Of a stretch of 64,000 nucleotides of DNA, positions 54,697-62,581 are shown one piece after another. Position 1 is the first letter of the stretch. Each line of letters starts with the position of its first letter. This DNA is from Flavobacterium aquariorum. Its GTDB lineage: Bacteria; Bacteroidota; Bacteroidia; Flavobacteriales; Flavobacteriaceae. The position numbers and the translations under genes are program-made. Below the pieces are notes generated by a model, which made no database searches, was not told the origin of the DNA, and worked only from the letters and a program-made list of their open reading frames with translations. The stretch is taken from contig NZ_QKXH01000002.1 of assembly GCF_003254745.1 (NCBI RefSeq), forward strand, positions 1-64,000, written 5' to 3'.

Positions 54697-54733
54697 TTTT
54701 AGAAATTTAGCTAAGATTTAAAAAACAAACAAA

Positions 54734-55096
54734 ATGCAAAAACTAACAAATAAAGAAGAAGAGATCATGCACATTTTATGGAAGCTCAAAAAAGCATTCG
54801 TAAAAGAAGTGATGGCCGAAATTACCGAAGACCAACCCCATTACAACACCTTATCTACCATTATTCGCAATCTGGAAGAAAAAGGATATGTAAATCATAA
54901 TGCATTTGGAAATACCCATCAATACTTCCCAATTGTAAGTATTGAAGATTACCGAAAAGGTTTTATGAGTACCGCTATCGATAATTATTTTAATAGCTCT
55001 TATAAAAATATGGTTTCCTTTTTTGCTAAAGAAGAAAAAATATCGGCAGCCGAATTGCGTGAAATCCTTTCTATGATTGAAACCCCAAAGAAATAA
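54734..55096 (+). CDS. BlaI/MecI/CopY family transcriptional repressor
   Basis: A 120-residue winged-helix protein with the family's N-terminal LTNKEEEIMHILWKLKKAFVKEVM and the recognition helix region YNTLSTIIRNLEEKGYVNHNA, then a dimerising tail with SAAELREILSMIE. BlaI proteins bind palindromic operators and are cut by a paired M56 protease. The M56 gene follows by 78 bp. Operators fitting this protein are visible just upstream. Confidence 0.93.
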   Translation: MQKLTNKEEEIMHILWKLKKAFVKEVMAEITEDQPHYNTLSTIIRNLEEKGYVNHNAFGNTHQYFPIVSIEDYRKGFMSTAIDNYFNSSYKNMVSFFAKEEKISAAELREILSMIETPKK

Positions 55097-55174
55097 AACT
55101 ATTCCATTAAAAAAATGGGGTTCATGACAACCAAAAAAACAAATAAAGGCTTCGGAATAAAAAAACAATAAAAA

Positions 55175-57058
55175 ATGGAAACACTATTCATATATATCGC
55201 AAAATCGAGCGGACTAATAGGAATGTTCTATATCGCTTATTATTTCCTATTGCGAAAAGAGACTTTTTTCACAGCAAATCGTTGGTTTCTTTTAGCAGGT
55301 TTGTTTACATCTGTAATTTTGCCGTGGATAGTTTTTACCACAATTGTTTGGGTAGAACCGGCGCCAACCAATTTTGATTGGTCAAAAATCCCTATGAGAA
55401 CGGTCCAAGAGGAAAGCTTTGAAATCAATTGGTATCTCGTTTTAGCCGCAGCTTATATAATTGGAATTGTATTGTTTTTAGTCCAGTTTGCATTAGATTT
55501 TTATAATCTTAATAGCGTTTTAAAAGGAAAAACCATTCATCAACAAGCCGACCATAAATTCATTGACCTAAAAGAAAACATTGCACCTTTTTCCTATTTC
55601 AATACCATTGTTTACAACTCATCATTGTACAACGAGTCTGAAATGGAAAGTATTTTGGAACACGAAAAAGTACACAGCGAACAATACCATACGATAGACG
55701 TCTTAATCACGCGTTTCTTTTGCATCCTTTTTTGGTTCAATCCCTTTATTTGGTTGTACAAAAAAGCCATTTTGCAAAACCTAGAATTTATTGCGGATAG
55801 CGAAGCTGCCAAAAACATATCCGACAAAAAAGCGTATCAGCTTACGCTTTTAAAAATAACAACACATGAAAATTGTGTTGTGCTTACCAATCATTTTTAT
55901 CAATCATTAATCAAAAAACGAATCGTTATGTTAAACAAAAATCAATCAAAAAAATGGAATTCCTGGAAGTATCTTTTAGTACTTCCTGCATTAGTAGCCT
56001 TTGTATTTTTATTCCAAATGGAAGTCATAGCAAAGGAGAAAAATGTGAGTCCAAAAACAGAACAATCAGCCTCGGATGGTGTTGATGTCTATAAAATCAC
56101 AAAGAATACTACAGAAGCAGAATTAAAGGAAAAAGCAGAAATTCTTAGTGAAAAATATGACATAAAAACCACATTCTCTAAAGTAAAAAGAAACTCAAGT
56201 AATGAATTAATTGGTTTAAAAATTAAACTACAAAAAGGAAAAGAAATAGCTACAGAAATGGAAGTCAATAGTAGCGAACCCATAAAAGATTTTTCAATAG
56301 CGATTTCCAAAAATGACAATGGAACGACTAATATTGGCATCGTTACCGAAAAAAACAAAATGAATAACAAATTAGTAGAAGAGAGTAAAAACATAATTTC
56401 TAATACCCCTATTGATGCAGATGCTCAAATTTATATTGATGGAGCAAAATCAGACAAAGCCAAAATGGATGAGTTAGATCCTAATGAAATTGCTACCGTT
56501 AATGTAATCAAAAACGATGAAAAAAAGGAGATCAGAATTATTACAAAAAAATTTGCAAAAATAGGCAGCGAGAATGACATTTATATCAATGACAAAAAAG
56601 TAGATCAAAATGAATTAGACCAATTAGATCAAGACAAAATTGTAACAATGGATGTCAACAAGGACGGAAAAACAATCCGCATTGTAACCAAAAACGGAAC
56701 ATATAACATACAAGACAAAAATCTTCCTGCTCCCCCTACTCCTCCATCGCCGCCAGTTTTAAAAATGAAAACGCCAACTCATCCTCCATTACCAAAAGCA
56801 CCGAAAGCACCAAAAGGAGACCCAATAAATGGAGACAAAAAAGCCTGGAAAGAATTTGAAAAAAAAATGGAAGAATTTGATAAACAAATGAAAAAGCTTG
56901 AACCTCAAATGGAAGCTTTCGACAATCAAATGGCTGAATTTGACAAACAAATGGAGCCATTCAACAAAGAAATGGAAGCTTTTGATGAAAAAATGAAAGT
57001 TTATGACAAACAAATGGAAGAATACATTTCTAAAATAGAAAAAGAAAATAAAAAATAA
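55175..57058 (+). CDS. M56 family (BlaR1-like) membrane metallopeptidase with plug-like repeats and heptad tail
   Basis: A 627-residue protein. Four N-terminal TM segments carry the M56 zinc site HEKVH at about 163-167 and the third ligand region LEFIADSEAAKN. A later TM (about 268-290) is followed by a periplasmic part with two similar modules (about 405-455 and 465-510; IYIDGA...DELDPNEIATVNV and IYINDKK...DQLDQDKIVTMDV) that resemble the TonB-plug motif seen in Bacteroidetes M56 proteins. A Pro-rich linker and about nine 7-residue repeats (E-x-F-D-K-Q-M) finish it, probably a helical tail. It pairs with BlaI to sense an envelope signal. Confidence 0.88.
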   Translation: METLFIYIAKSSGLIGMFYIAYYFLLRKETFFTANRWFLLAGLFTSVILPWIVFTTIVWVEPAPTNFDWSKIPMRTVQEESFEINWYLVLAAAYIIGIVLFLVQFALDFYNLNSVLKGKTIHQQADHKFIDLKENIAPFSYFNTIVYNSSLYNESEMESILEHEKVHSEQYHTIDVLITRFFCILFWFNPFIWLYKKAILQNLEFIADSEAAKNISDKKAYQLTLLKITTHENCVVLTNHFYQSLIKKRIVMLNKNQSKKWNSWKYLLVLPALVAFVFLFQMEVIAKEKNVSPKTEQSASDGVDVYKITKNTTEAELKEKAEILSEKYDIKTTFSKVKRNSSNELIGLKIKLQKGKEIATEMEVNSSEPIKDFSIAISKNDNGTTNIGIVTEKNKMNNKLVEESKNIISNTPIDADAQIYIDGAKSDKAKMDELDPNEIATVNVIKNDEKKEIRIITKKFAKIGSENDIYINDKKVDQNELDQLDQDKIVTMDVNKDGKTIRIVTKNGTYNIQDKNLPAPPTPPSPPVLKMKTPTHPPLPKAPKAPKGDPINGDKKAWKEFEKKMEEFDKQMKKLEPQMEAFDNQMAEFDKQMEPFNKEMEAFDEKMKVYDKQMEEYISKIEKENKK

Positions 57059-57073
57059 TTTCACAATAACATC

Positions 57074-57109
57074 CAAAAGACGGTCACTCATCAAGACCGT
57101 CTTTTTTTA
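57074..57109 (+). terminator. Terminator of the blaI-M56 operon
   Basis: A 10-bp stem AAAGACGGTC (57076-57085) with GACCGTCTTT (57095-57104) and a run of T after it. Confidence 0.88.
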
Positions 57110-57134
57110 TATCTTTGAAAAAAAATATTCAATC

Positions 57135-57275
57135 ATGTTTAAAATTCTTGCCCGAATCAACAAAATTATTTTACCAAGCTTTACCAAACAAAGATTGGAT
57201 GTATCCAAAGCCAAAAAATGGCAAATGGCAATTATTGGGTATCGTTATTATGTTACCACAAGAGCACTTGGTTAA
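57135..57275 (+). CDS. Conserved 46-residue basic protein (often misnamed SsrA-binding protein)
   Basis: ATG at 57135, stop at 57273-57275. The frame reads MFKILARINKIILPSFTKQR, continues with a Lys/Ser-rich middle and ends MAIIGYRYYVTTRALG. I recall near-identical proteins (Lys/Leu-rich start, LPSxTK, KxQMAIIGW/Y, YVTxxAL end) through Flavobacteriaceae, where automated names include SsrA-binding protein. No real SmpB domain is present. It is an amphipathic, basic small protein of unknown role. A longer overlapping frame at 57115-57297 is a shadow of it. Confidence 0.72.
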   Translation: MFKILARINKIILPSFTKQRLDVSKAKKWQMAIIGYRYYVTTRALG

Positions 57276-57341
57276 AATTTTAGAATGCAGATTCTAAATA
57301 CTGCCTTCTATCACCTATTAATCAGCCTACTGAACACTAAA

Positions 57342-57854
57342 CTAATACGTCATTGCCGCAAAAATCTCATTTCCGGCAATTTTTTCCCTTCCGTTCAAGA
57401 AAGTGATTTCCATCAGAAAATTGCACTGTACAATGACTCCTCCCAGTTTTTCTACCAATTCGCAAACCGCTTTAGCTGTTCCACCAGTAGCCAAAACATC
57501 ATCGTGAATCAAAACCCTATCTCCTTTTTGGATAGCGTCAGTATGAATTTCAAGCGTGTCGCTACCATACTCCAAATCATAAGAGGCCGAGAGCGTCTCA
57601 AAAGGCAATTTATTAGGTTTCCTAACAGGAACAAAACCCACATTCAATTCCTCCGCCAAAAGCATCCCGAAGAAAAAACCACGACTTTCAACTCCGATTA
57701 CCTTATCAATTTTTTTATCTTTTACCGTTGAAACCAATATTCCCAGGCATTCTTTCCTTGCATTTGCATCAATTAGCAACGGGGTGATGTCTTTAAACAC
57801 GATTCCTTCTTTTGGAAAACCCTGAATATCACGTATATATTTTTTTAAGCCCAT
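57342..57854 (-). CDS. apt: Adenine phosphoribosyltransferase
   Basis: A 170-residue type I phosphoribosyltransferase with IRDIQGFPKEGIVFKDITPLL at the start, IGVESRGFFFG, and the PRPP-binding motif VLIHDDVLATGGTAKA (about residues 117-132). It salvages adenine to AMP. Complete and of normal length; convergent with the 46-residue protein gene. Confidence 0.95.
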   Translation of the reverse strand: MGLKKYIRDIQGFPKEGIVFKDITPLLIDANARKECLGILVSTVKDKKIDKVIGVESRGFFFGMLLAEELNVGFVPVRKPNKLPFETLSASYDLEYGSDTLEIHTDAIQKGDRVLIHDDVLATGGTAKAVCELVEKLGGVIVQCNFLMEITFLNGREKIAGNEIFAAMTY

Positions 57855-57882
57855 ATTTTTTTATTTTTATACGATTTCATGC

Positions 57883-57912
57883 TTGCAAGATACATATTTA
57901 TTCCTATATTTG
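57883..57912 (+). promoter_or_regulatory. Promoter of tRNA-Arg
   Basis: TTG at 57883-57885, a 19-bp spacer and TATATTTG at 57905-57912, an exact TAnnTTTG match, 12 bp before the tRNA. Confidence 0.8.
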
Positions 57913-57924
57913 CACCCGCATTAA

Positions 57925-57998
57925 GGCCTCGTGGCGCAACTGAATAGCGCACTTGATTACGGCTCAAGAGGTTACTGGTTTGAATCCAGTCGAGGTCA
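57925..57998 (+). tRNA. tRNA-Arg (anticodon ACG)
   Basis: A 74-base cloverleaf: acceptor GGCCTCG pairs with CGAGGTC (one G-T pair), D-arm GCGC/GCGC, anticodon stem CTTGA/TCAAG with loop TTACGGC (anticodon ACG), T-arm ACTGG/CCAGT with TTTGAAT loop, discriminator A. CCA is not encoded. ACG needs A-to-I editing at the wobble base to read CGU, CGC and CGA. Confidence 0.95.
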
Positions 57999-58002
57999 CT
58001 AG

Positions 58003-58046
58003 AAAATCCTTAAACATACTGATAATCAGGAGTTTAAGGATTTTTT
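58003..58046 (+). terminator. Terminator of tRNA-Arg
   Basis: A 13-bp perfect stem (58003-58015 with 58032-58044; core ATCCTTAAAC) followed by T. Confidence 0.88.
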
Positions 58047-58554
58047 GTTTTTATATTTGTACGATTTTTGCATTGTGAATTTAAACAACCTGAAATTTCA
58101 TTAACTCGAGCGGTTTGGTATTGAATATTTCGAAATGTGAAATTTTCGGAGAAAATCAAACCAACGAACTGTCTTACATCCGATAAATTACTATTTGTAT
58201 ATGCAAAATAAAGCTGCTTTCAGGACAACACAGCCATCAAATGGCTCTTTCAGATAACTAGAACTATTACTAAAATCTTTTAATTCTGCTATCCATCAAC
58301 TTTAGATATTTTTCTTACATTGTATCTGACAAAAAAGATGTTTTCACCAGTCCAGTCCATATGGAAAGGCTTTTTTAATATCAAATAAAATGACATCAAT
58401 TATCTTGTCGTTAATTCCAAATGCTCTTTTGGAAAATAATCTATTAGTTCTTCTGATTTAAAATTGCTCTTTGGATTTTTCCGGAGGAATTTATTTAATT
58501 ATCCTCTGTGGCCTACCAATTGATCTCAATCTTTAATACTTACAGCAAGATTTT
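58047..58554. other. Non-coding region after tRNA-Arg, possible decayed coding DNA
   Basis: About 500 bp with no intact ORF on either strand. On the minus strand short runs with coding-like composition appear (for example GENIFFVRYNVRKISKVDG near 58320-58375) broken by stops, but I cannot match them to a family. No clear direct repeat of the tRNA 3' end was seen. Confidence 0.35.
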
Positions 58555-59067
58555 TTACTTTTTCTTTTCTTGGTTAACAATTAGTTTTAAAGAATTGATA
58601 TAATCTGTATCAAATTCTATAACCCTTATTTTGTTCAGCTTAAAACTCATTTCACCTTCAAATTCTCCTTCGGTTCCCAAAAAATCGATTACCAGTTCAT
58701 CCTCATTTATTTCTATGAGTTTACCAAGATAAACTGCTTTCTCTGATTTTTTTGCAATCTGAAAAATCTCATGTTTGTCCGCAAGAAAATTTATAATTGA
58801 AAACAAATCTTTAAGCGGAATTATTTCCTCTGCACTTGTTTTTAAGCCTTTAAGTTTAATTACTCTTTCTGTGAATTCATGATCCTTGTCTTGAATAATT
58901 GACTTTACATTCTTGTTTTTTAGTATTGTATAACCATCGATTATAAAGTCAACAGGATTATTTTTTAGTAAAATCCAGTCTTCAGTCCAGTCAATAAGAA
59001 ACCCACTAAAGATATCTTTCTTATCATCAAACTCTATTGAAATTAATTGTCGCAGGTATTTTTCCAT
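58555..59067 (-). CDS. Hypothetical cytoplasmic protein with two similar beta-barrel-like halves
   Basis: The ATG at 59067 gives 170 residues starting MEKYLRQLISIEFDDKKD; an in-frame TTG ten codons upstream is less likely. Two parts look alike: about 12-50 (FSGFLIDWTEDWILLKN...GYTILKNKNVKSI) and about 120-160 (YLGKLIEINEDELVIDFL...MSFKLNKIRVIEF), each like a small SH3/LSm-type barrel. There is no signal peptide. I do not recognise a named family. It stands alone inside a gene-poor region. Confidence 0.6.
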   Translation of the reverse strand: MEKYLRQLISIEFDDKKDIFSGFLIDWTEDWILLKNNPVDFIIDGYTILKNKNVKSIIQDKDHEFTERVIKLKGLKTSAEEIIPLKDLFSIINFLADKHEIFQIAKKSEKAVYLGKLIEINEDELVIDFLGTEGEFEGEMSFKLNKIRVIEFDTDYINSLKLIVNQEKKK

Positions 59068-59410
59068 GATACTTTTTATTTTTAGTGCACTTTGCAACTA
59101 ATGTTAGTTTTTATAAAAAACTCAAAACAAATTTTATATTGAGTCATTGTGATGTAAACCTATACTCTAAACTATAATTATTTTTTACAATTATCTCCCG
59201 TTGATTGTTTTTTCTACTATTTCATTAAGTGACCAACTGGAAAAAACAATCAAACCGGCCACCTTTACCTAATTTTAATTGACCCGTACAAATATTAAAC
59301 AATCTATTTTAAATACAAATTAAAACATTAAAAATAAACACATTATAATTCAATCTACCAACAACAAATAATAGAATTCAGTGCCCCCCCTTCAAATTGG
59401 AATAGGGTGG
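59068..59410. other. Gene-free AT-rich region, possible IS remnant
   Basis: No ORF. The stretch around 59223-59265 (AGTGACCAACTGG and CAATCAAACCGGCCACC) has the look of an IS21-type end, but no transposase is present. A C7 run sits at 59383-59389. Confidence 0.3.
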
Positions 59411-59548
59411 CTAACGCCATTGGAATTTGCTGTCTACCCTGTAAGTCTTTGAAAATCATACAGAATCAATACTATTCCATGCCTCTTTGCCAATTTGCAT
59501 TTTTTGTTTGGCTGTTTCCAATGTAAATTGAGAAATAGGATGTTTTTT
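59411..59548 (-). pseudogene. Fragment of a DUF1348 (SnoaL/NTF2-like) gene
   Basis: On the minus strand, one frame reads HPISQFTLETAKQKMQIG then KEAWNSIDS, an in-frame TGA (59456-59458), then KTYRVDSKFQWR and a TAG. This matches the start of DUF1348 proteins, whose pattern is FTxETAxxKVxxAExAWNxxDP then YTxDSxWRNR. Only about 45 of some 150 codons remain, so it is a decayed remnant. Confidence 0.6.
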
Positions 59549-59703
59549 TCTTAGCTTTAAAGATATATGCCAAACTAATTTTTAATTATATCGTAATTTT
59601 GTAATACCCTTTAAGAATATCGCAGAATAAAATTTGGTCTTTATTTTTTTACTTTTTAAGCAAGAAAATTGTGGATTAAACCACTTATTACTTTTCCGAA
59701 ACT

Positions 59704-60009
59704 CTACAGAGCAAAGTCTCCTGTATCAAACAAATAGAATTTCATTTCTTTTTTGAATGCCGCAACTCTTGAATCTGGAAATATATAATAATCTTTTCTA
59801 TAAGCAACAAGTGTTTCGGGTTGGCATGTTCTAAAATATCCTTGTCGTATTAGATATACCACTACCTTGATTTGCTAGTCATAAAACATAGCCGATTGAA
59901 TAGTACCATTTTATGGGCGTTTTTTAAGTCTTATCTCTGTTTCCCAGTTATCGGGAGAAATAAAAAGTACATCTGATGCCTCCAGAATGCCTTGACTTAT
60001 ATCAATAAA
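59704..60009 (-). pseudogene. C-terminal remnant of an alpha/beta-hydrolase gene with two in-frame stops
   Basis: A single minus-strand frame of 101 codons reads like the last third of a haloalkane-dehalogenase-type alpha/beta hydrolase: EASDVLFISPDNWE, RP, FYD, GYFRTCQPETLVAY, DYYIFPDSRVAAFKKEM and FYLFDTGDFAL. Stops interrupt it after KKRP (TAA) and after MFYD (TAG, where the family has Tyr). The catalytic His of the usual DTGHFAL is Asp. The N-terminal two thirds are missing. Confidence 0.7.
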
Positions 60010-60181
60010 TAATTTAACATAAGTCAAGAAAGAAGTTTTGAATCATCCCGAACTTTGTCCTCAATTTGAAAACACTAATAAAATGAAAAAAAGGACAAAT
60101 TATAATACTAGCATTGATCAGCATTTCTCTGAATATATGTACTCAAAATAAATCAAAGGAAAAAACTAAAGATAAACAACT
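60010..60181 (+). other. Displaced lipoprotein leader upstream of the VOC gene
   Basis: An ATG at 60083 is followed by a seven-A run (60086-60092). The frame then reads KKRTNYN and stops. In the next frame, from 60093, a leader-like stretch GQIIILALISISLNIC is followed by TQNKSKEKTKDK. One fewer A would join ATG to this leader, and a second shift would return it to the VOC frame. It looks like a decayed signal peptide. An inverted repeat CTTGACTTAT/ATAAGTCAAG lies at 59991-60028. Confidence 0.45.
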
Positions 60182-61009
60182 ATGGAAAATAAAATTTACA
60201 ACGAAGATGGCTTACAGTCACTTTCACTATACGATATAGCATTCACAGTTAAAAATATAGAGGAATCAATCAAATGGTATAGAGATGTCTTGGGTTTTGA
60301 ACTCAAAAACAAATCTAAATTCAGTATTCCTGCAGGTTCAGCCGACATTGCAATGTTGCAGCTAGGAGATTTAAACCTTGAAATATTACAGGTTCCTAAT
60401 AATAAAAGAATTGAAGAAATGTTTGCCGATGTCCCAATGCATCTCATTCCAATAGGAAATAAAACTGTCGTATTTCAAGTGACAGACATAAAAATCACTA
60501 CGAAACAACTTGAAGAGAAAGGAGTGAACTTTGTTTGGAAAGAGCAATATTTGGCAGGTGATAAAATGTTATGCACCATGATAAAAGATATTGATGGCAA
60601 CAAAATCAATATCTTTCAGACAGATACACTTTTCGAATTTCCACAAATAGAAAGTATACTCACACCTGAAGAAATTGTAACGGAGCATCTAAAACTTTGG
60701 GGGGAAAGTGATGGCGAAAAAAGAAAAAAAACAATAGACAAACTTTATGATCAAAATGCCACATTGATTGATCCAGCTCTAAAATTAACTGGAAAAGAGA
60801 AGATTAACGACTTTATTTCAGAACTTCAAAGCAAAAACATCGGCTATAAATTTGCACTTGAGGGCAAAACAGTGTCTCATCACAACACAATAAAATTTAA
60901 TTGGACATATGGTCCTATAGATGAACCAAAAAAGATAATGGGCACAGATATTATAACAATACAAAATGGATTGATTAAAATGATATATGTATATGTTGAC
61001 GGATTATAA
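60182..61009 (+). CDS. VOC (glyoxalase-like) and SnoaL-like two-domain protein
   Basis: A 275-residue protein from the ATG at 60182. An N-terminal VOC/glyoxalase-like domain (about 15-150: YDIAFTVKNIEESIKWYRDVLGFEL, then LCTMIKDIDGNKINIFQ) joins a C-terminal SnoaL/NTF2-like domain (about 160-275: EEIVTEHLKLWGE, KLYDQNATLIDPALKLTGKEKI, NWTYGP). The usual metal His of glyoxalases is not evident. Small-molecule binding or an enzyme role is possible. As it stands it has no export signal, although a broken leader sits just upstream, so the ancestor was probably a lipoprotein. Confidence 0.75.
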   Translation: MENKIYNEDGLQSLSLYDIAFTVKNIEESIKWYRDVLGFELKNKSKFSIPAGSADIAMLQLGDLNLEILQVPNNKRIEEMFADVPMHLIPIGNKTVVFQVTDIKITTKQLEEKGVNFVWKEQYLAGDKMLCTMIKDIDGNKINIFQTDTLFEFPQIESILTPEEIVTEHLKLWGESDGEKRKKTIDKLYDQNATLIDPALKLTGKEKINDFISELQSKNIGYKFALEGKTVSHHNTIKFNWTYGPIDEPKKIMGTDIITIQNGLIKMIYVYVDGL

Positions 61010-61191
61010 GCCCTTTTAAAAAAAGTTTTCCCTTCAATTTTTTCTTAAATGTTTTATAAACGTTTTTGATTTTATTATTTCTTGATTTCGTTCATCTATA
61101 AGTATAACTACCTATGGATGAACAAAATCAAAACCAGCAAATATCTATTTTGTTTGAAAATTGCTTTATACTATTTAGAATTCTGTAATAT

Positions 61192-61770
61192 TTATTTTTT
61201 TAAACTTTGCTTCCTTATTCGACTTAAGGTTTCTGGAGTTATTCCCAAATACGAAGCAACCATATGCTGCGGGACTCTTATGGCAATCTGCGGCTGTTTT
61301 TCCAAAAAACGCGTATATTTTTCCTCTGCGTTTAAACTTATACTATTGTTAATTCTATCCTGACTTGCAGCAAAGCTCCTTTCGATAATAAGATTTACCA
61401 ACTCTTGAAATTGAGGAATACTTTTCATTAACATCTTAAAATTTTCTTTACTAATCAACAACACTTCACTATCTTCAATAGCATCAATATTAAACCGCGA
61501 AGGTGTGCCATTAAGTAAACTTTCTCGGTCTCCTATCCACCAATTTTCAATTGCAAAATTGATAATATGCTCCTGCAGCTTGTCGTTAATACTATACGTG
61601 CGAAGACATCCGTTGATAATAAAAGCGTTAAAGCGCCATACATCTCCCTCCTGCAGCAAATACTGATTCTTCCTCAGCCTTTTGGTTACACATACCTTTT
61701 GAATCATTTCTAATTCCTCATCATTCAGCTGTATCTGATTCCGCAAATATTTAGCAAATACCTCAAACAT
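61192..61770 (-). CDS. Crp/Fnr family transcriptional regulator
   Basis: A 192-residue regulator with an N-terminal cyclic-nucleotide-binding-type beta barrel (about 20-115; YLLQEGDVWRFNAFIINGCLRTY, ENWWIGDRESLLNG) and a C-terminal HTH (about 155-190; RVPQHMVASYLGITPETLSRIRK). It resembles the many Bacteroidetes Crp-like proteins whose ligand is unknown. It is encoded opposite to the VOC gene, about 180 bp away. Confidence 0.9.
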   Translation of the reverse strand: MFEVFAKYLRNQIQLNDEELEMIQKVCVTKRLRKNQYLLQEGDVWRFNAFIINGCLRTYSINDKLQEHIINFAIENWWIGDRESLLNGTPSRFNIDAIEDSEVLLISKENFKMLMKSIPQFQELVNLIIERSFAASQDRINNSISLNAEEKYTRFLEKQPQIAIRVPQHMVASYLGITPETLSRIRKQSLKK

Positions 61771-62581
61771 ATTATTTAGATAAACTTTTTAAATTTCAAC
61801 CAGGGAATACTTCAAATTCCAGTACACAAAGATAATGTAATTGCGATAATTTTTTAAAGTTTGGGCCGCATACAAAACACAATATATGAAAAATAAGCAA
61901 TCATTGATATTTGAAATAAAAACCTGCAAATACAATATTTCATTCTTGAGAAGTCAAATAGGCCACCTGTATTAGCAAACACATAAGTTTATTTTATTTA
62001 AAAAATGTAAACGCATATGTTGACTTTTCAGTATCAAATTTATAGTTAAATCAAAGAAAAATACCGATCAATCATTTCCCGCTTCTAAGAACTTCTTCCC
62101 CTTAATATATTTTCCCCTTATATCTGATCTTTTAAGACTCTAGTAACACTATAACCCTCTCTAGAACTTTCCGGAGACAGTATATGAATTAGAAGCGTTA
62201 CTCTACCACATGAGTTTATATAATCATAGTCTGACAATCCTGGAAAATAATATCACTACGAAATATTTATATAATGATTTATCTGGGAGCTCTGCTTCGG
62301 GCTAGTTCATTATATAACGGTAGACCTATTTTCCAAAAATGACAGAGTGGATTCAAATATTCACGTAGAATATTTTTACAAAATTCTAATAAATTATCCA
62401 ATTTATTAGAATTTTGTCATATAAAAGAAACTAAAAAAATAAAGAAAAAAGCCATAAAAATAATATTACGATTCGTAATTATGTTAAATTTTAAGCTTTA
62501 AAAAAACATAACTATCTGTTTATTAGGTTGTTTAACAAATTATTATGACTTTTACGATACAAATTCAAAAACGTTTAAAAG
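61771..62581. other. Gene-free region upstream of the second susC, with hairpins
   Basis: About 810 bp without an ORF. It holds a hairpin at 62269-62315 (ATATAATGA/TCATTATAT outer stem and AGCTC/GGGCT inner stem) and an 18-bp perfect AT-only inverted repeat with a 4-base loop at 62378-62417. No consensus promoter for the next gene was found. Confidence 0.5.
62378..62417. promoter_or_regulatory. Perfect 18-bp inverted repeat upstream of susC2
   Basis: The left arm ACAAAATTCTAATAAATT (62378-62395) and its exact complement at 62400-62417 are separated by ATCC. It lies 165 bp before the SusC start and could be a regulator site or attenuator hairpin. Confidence 0.45.

Noticed and set aside
57115..57297. 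60-codon plus-strand ORF over the region after the M56 gene
   Set aside because: It is a shadow of the conserved 46-residue gene at 57135-57275, whose frame carries the family-like sequence.
58320..58375. Coding-like minus-strand stretch after tRNA-Arg
   Set aside because: Short and broken by stops; could not be matched to any family, so no pseudogene is called.
59223..59265. IS21-type insertion sequence end
   Set aside because: Only a resemblance of one stretch; no transposase, second end or target duplication was found, so it is not called as a mobile element.
61082..61363. 93-codon plus-strand ORF
   Set aside because: Mostly antisense to the Crp/Fnr gene, with Cys/Phe-rich composition unlike real proteins here.
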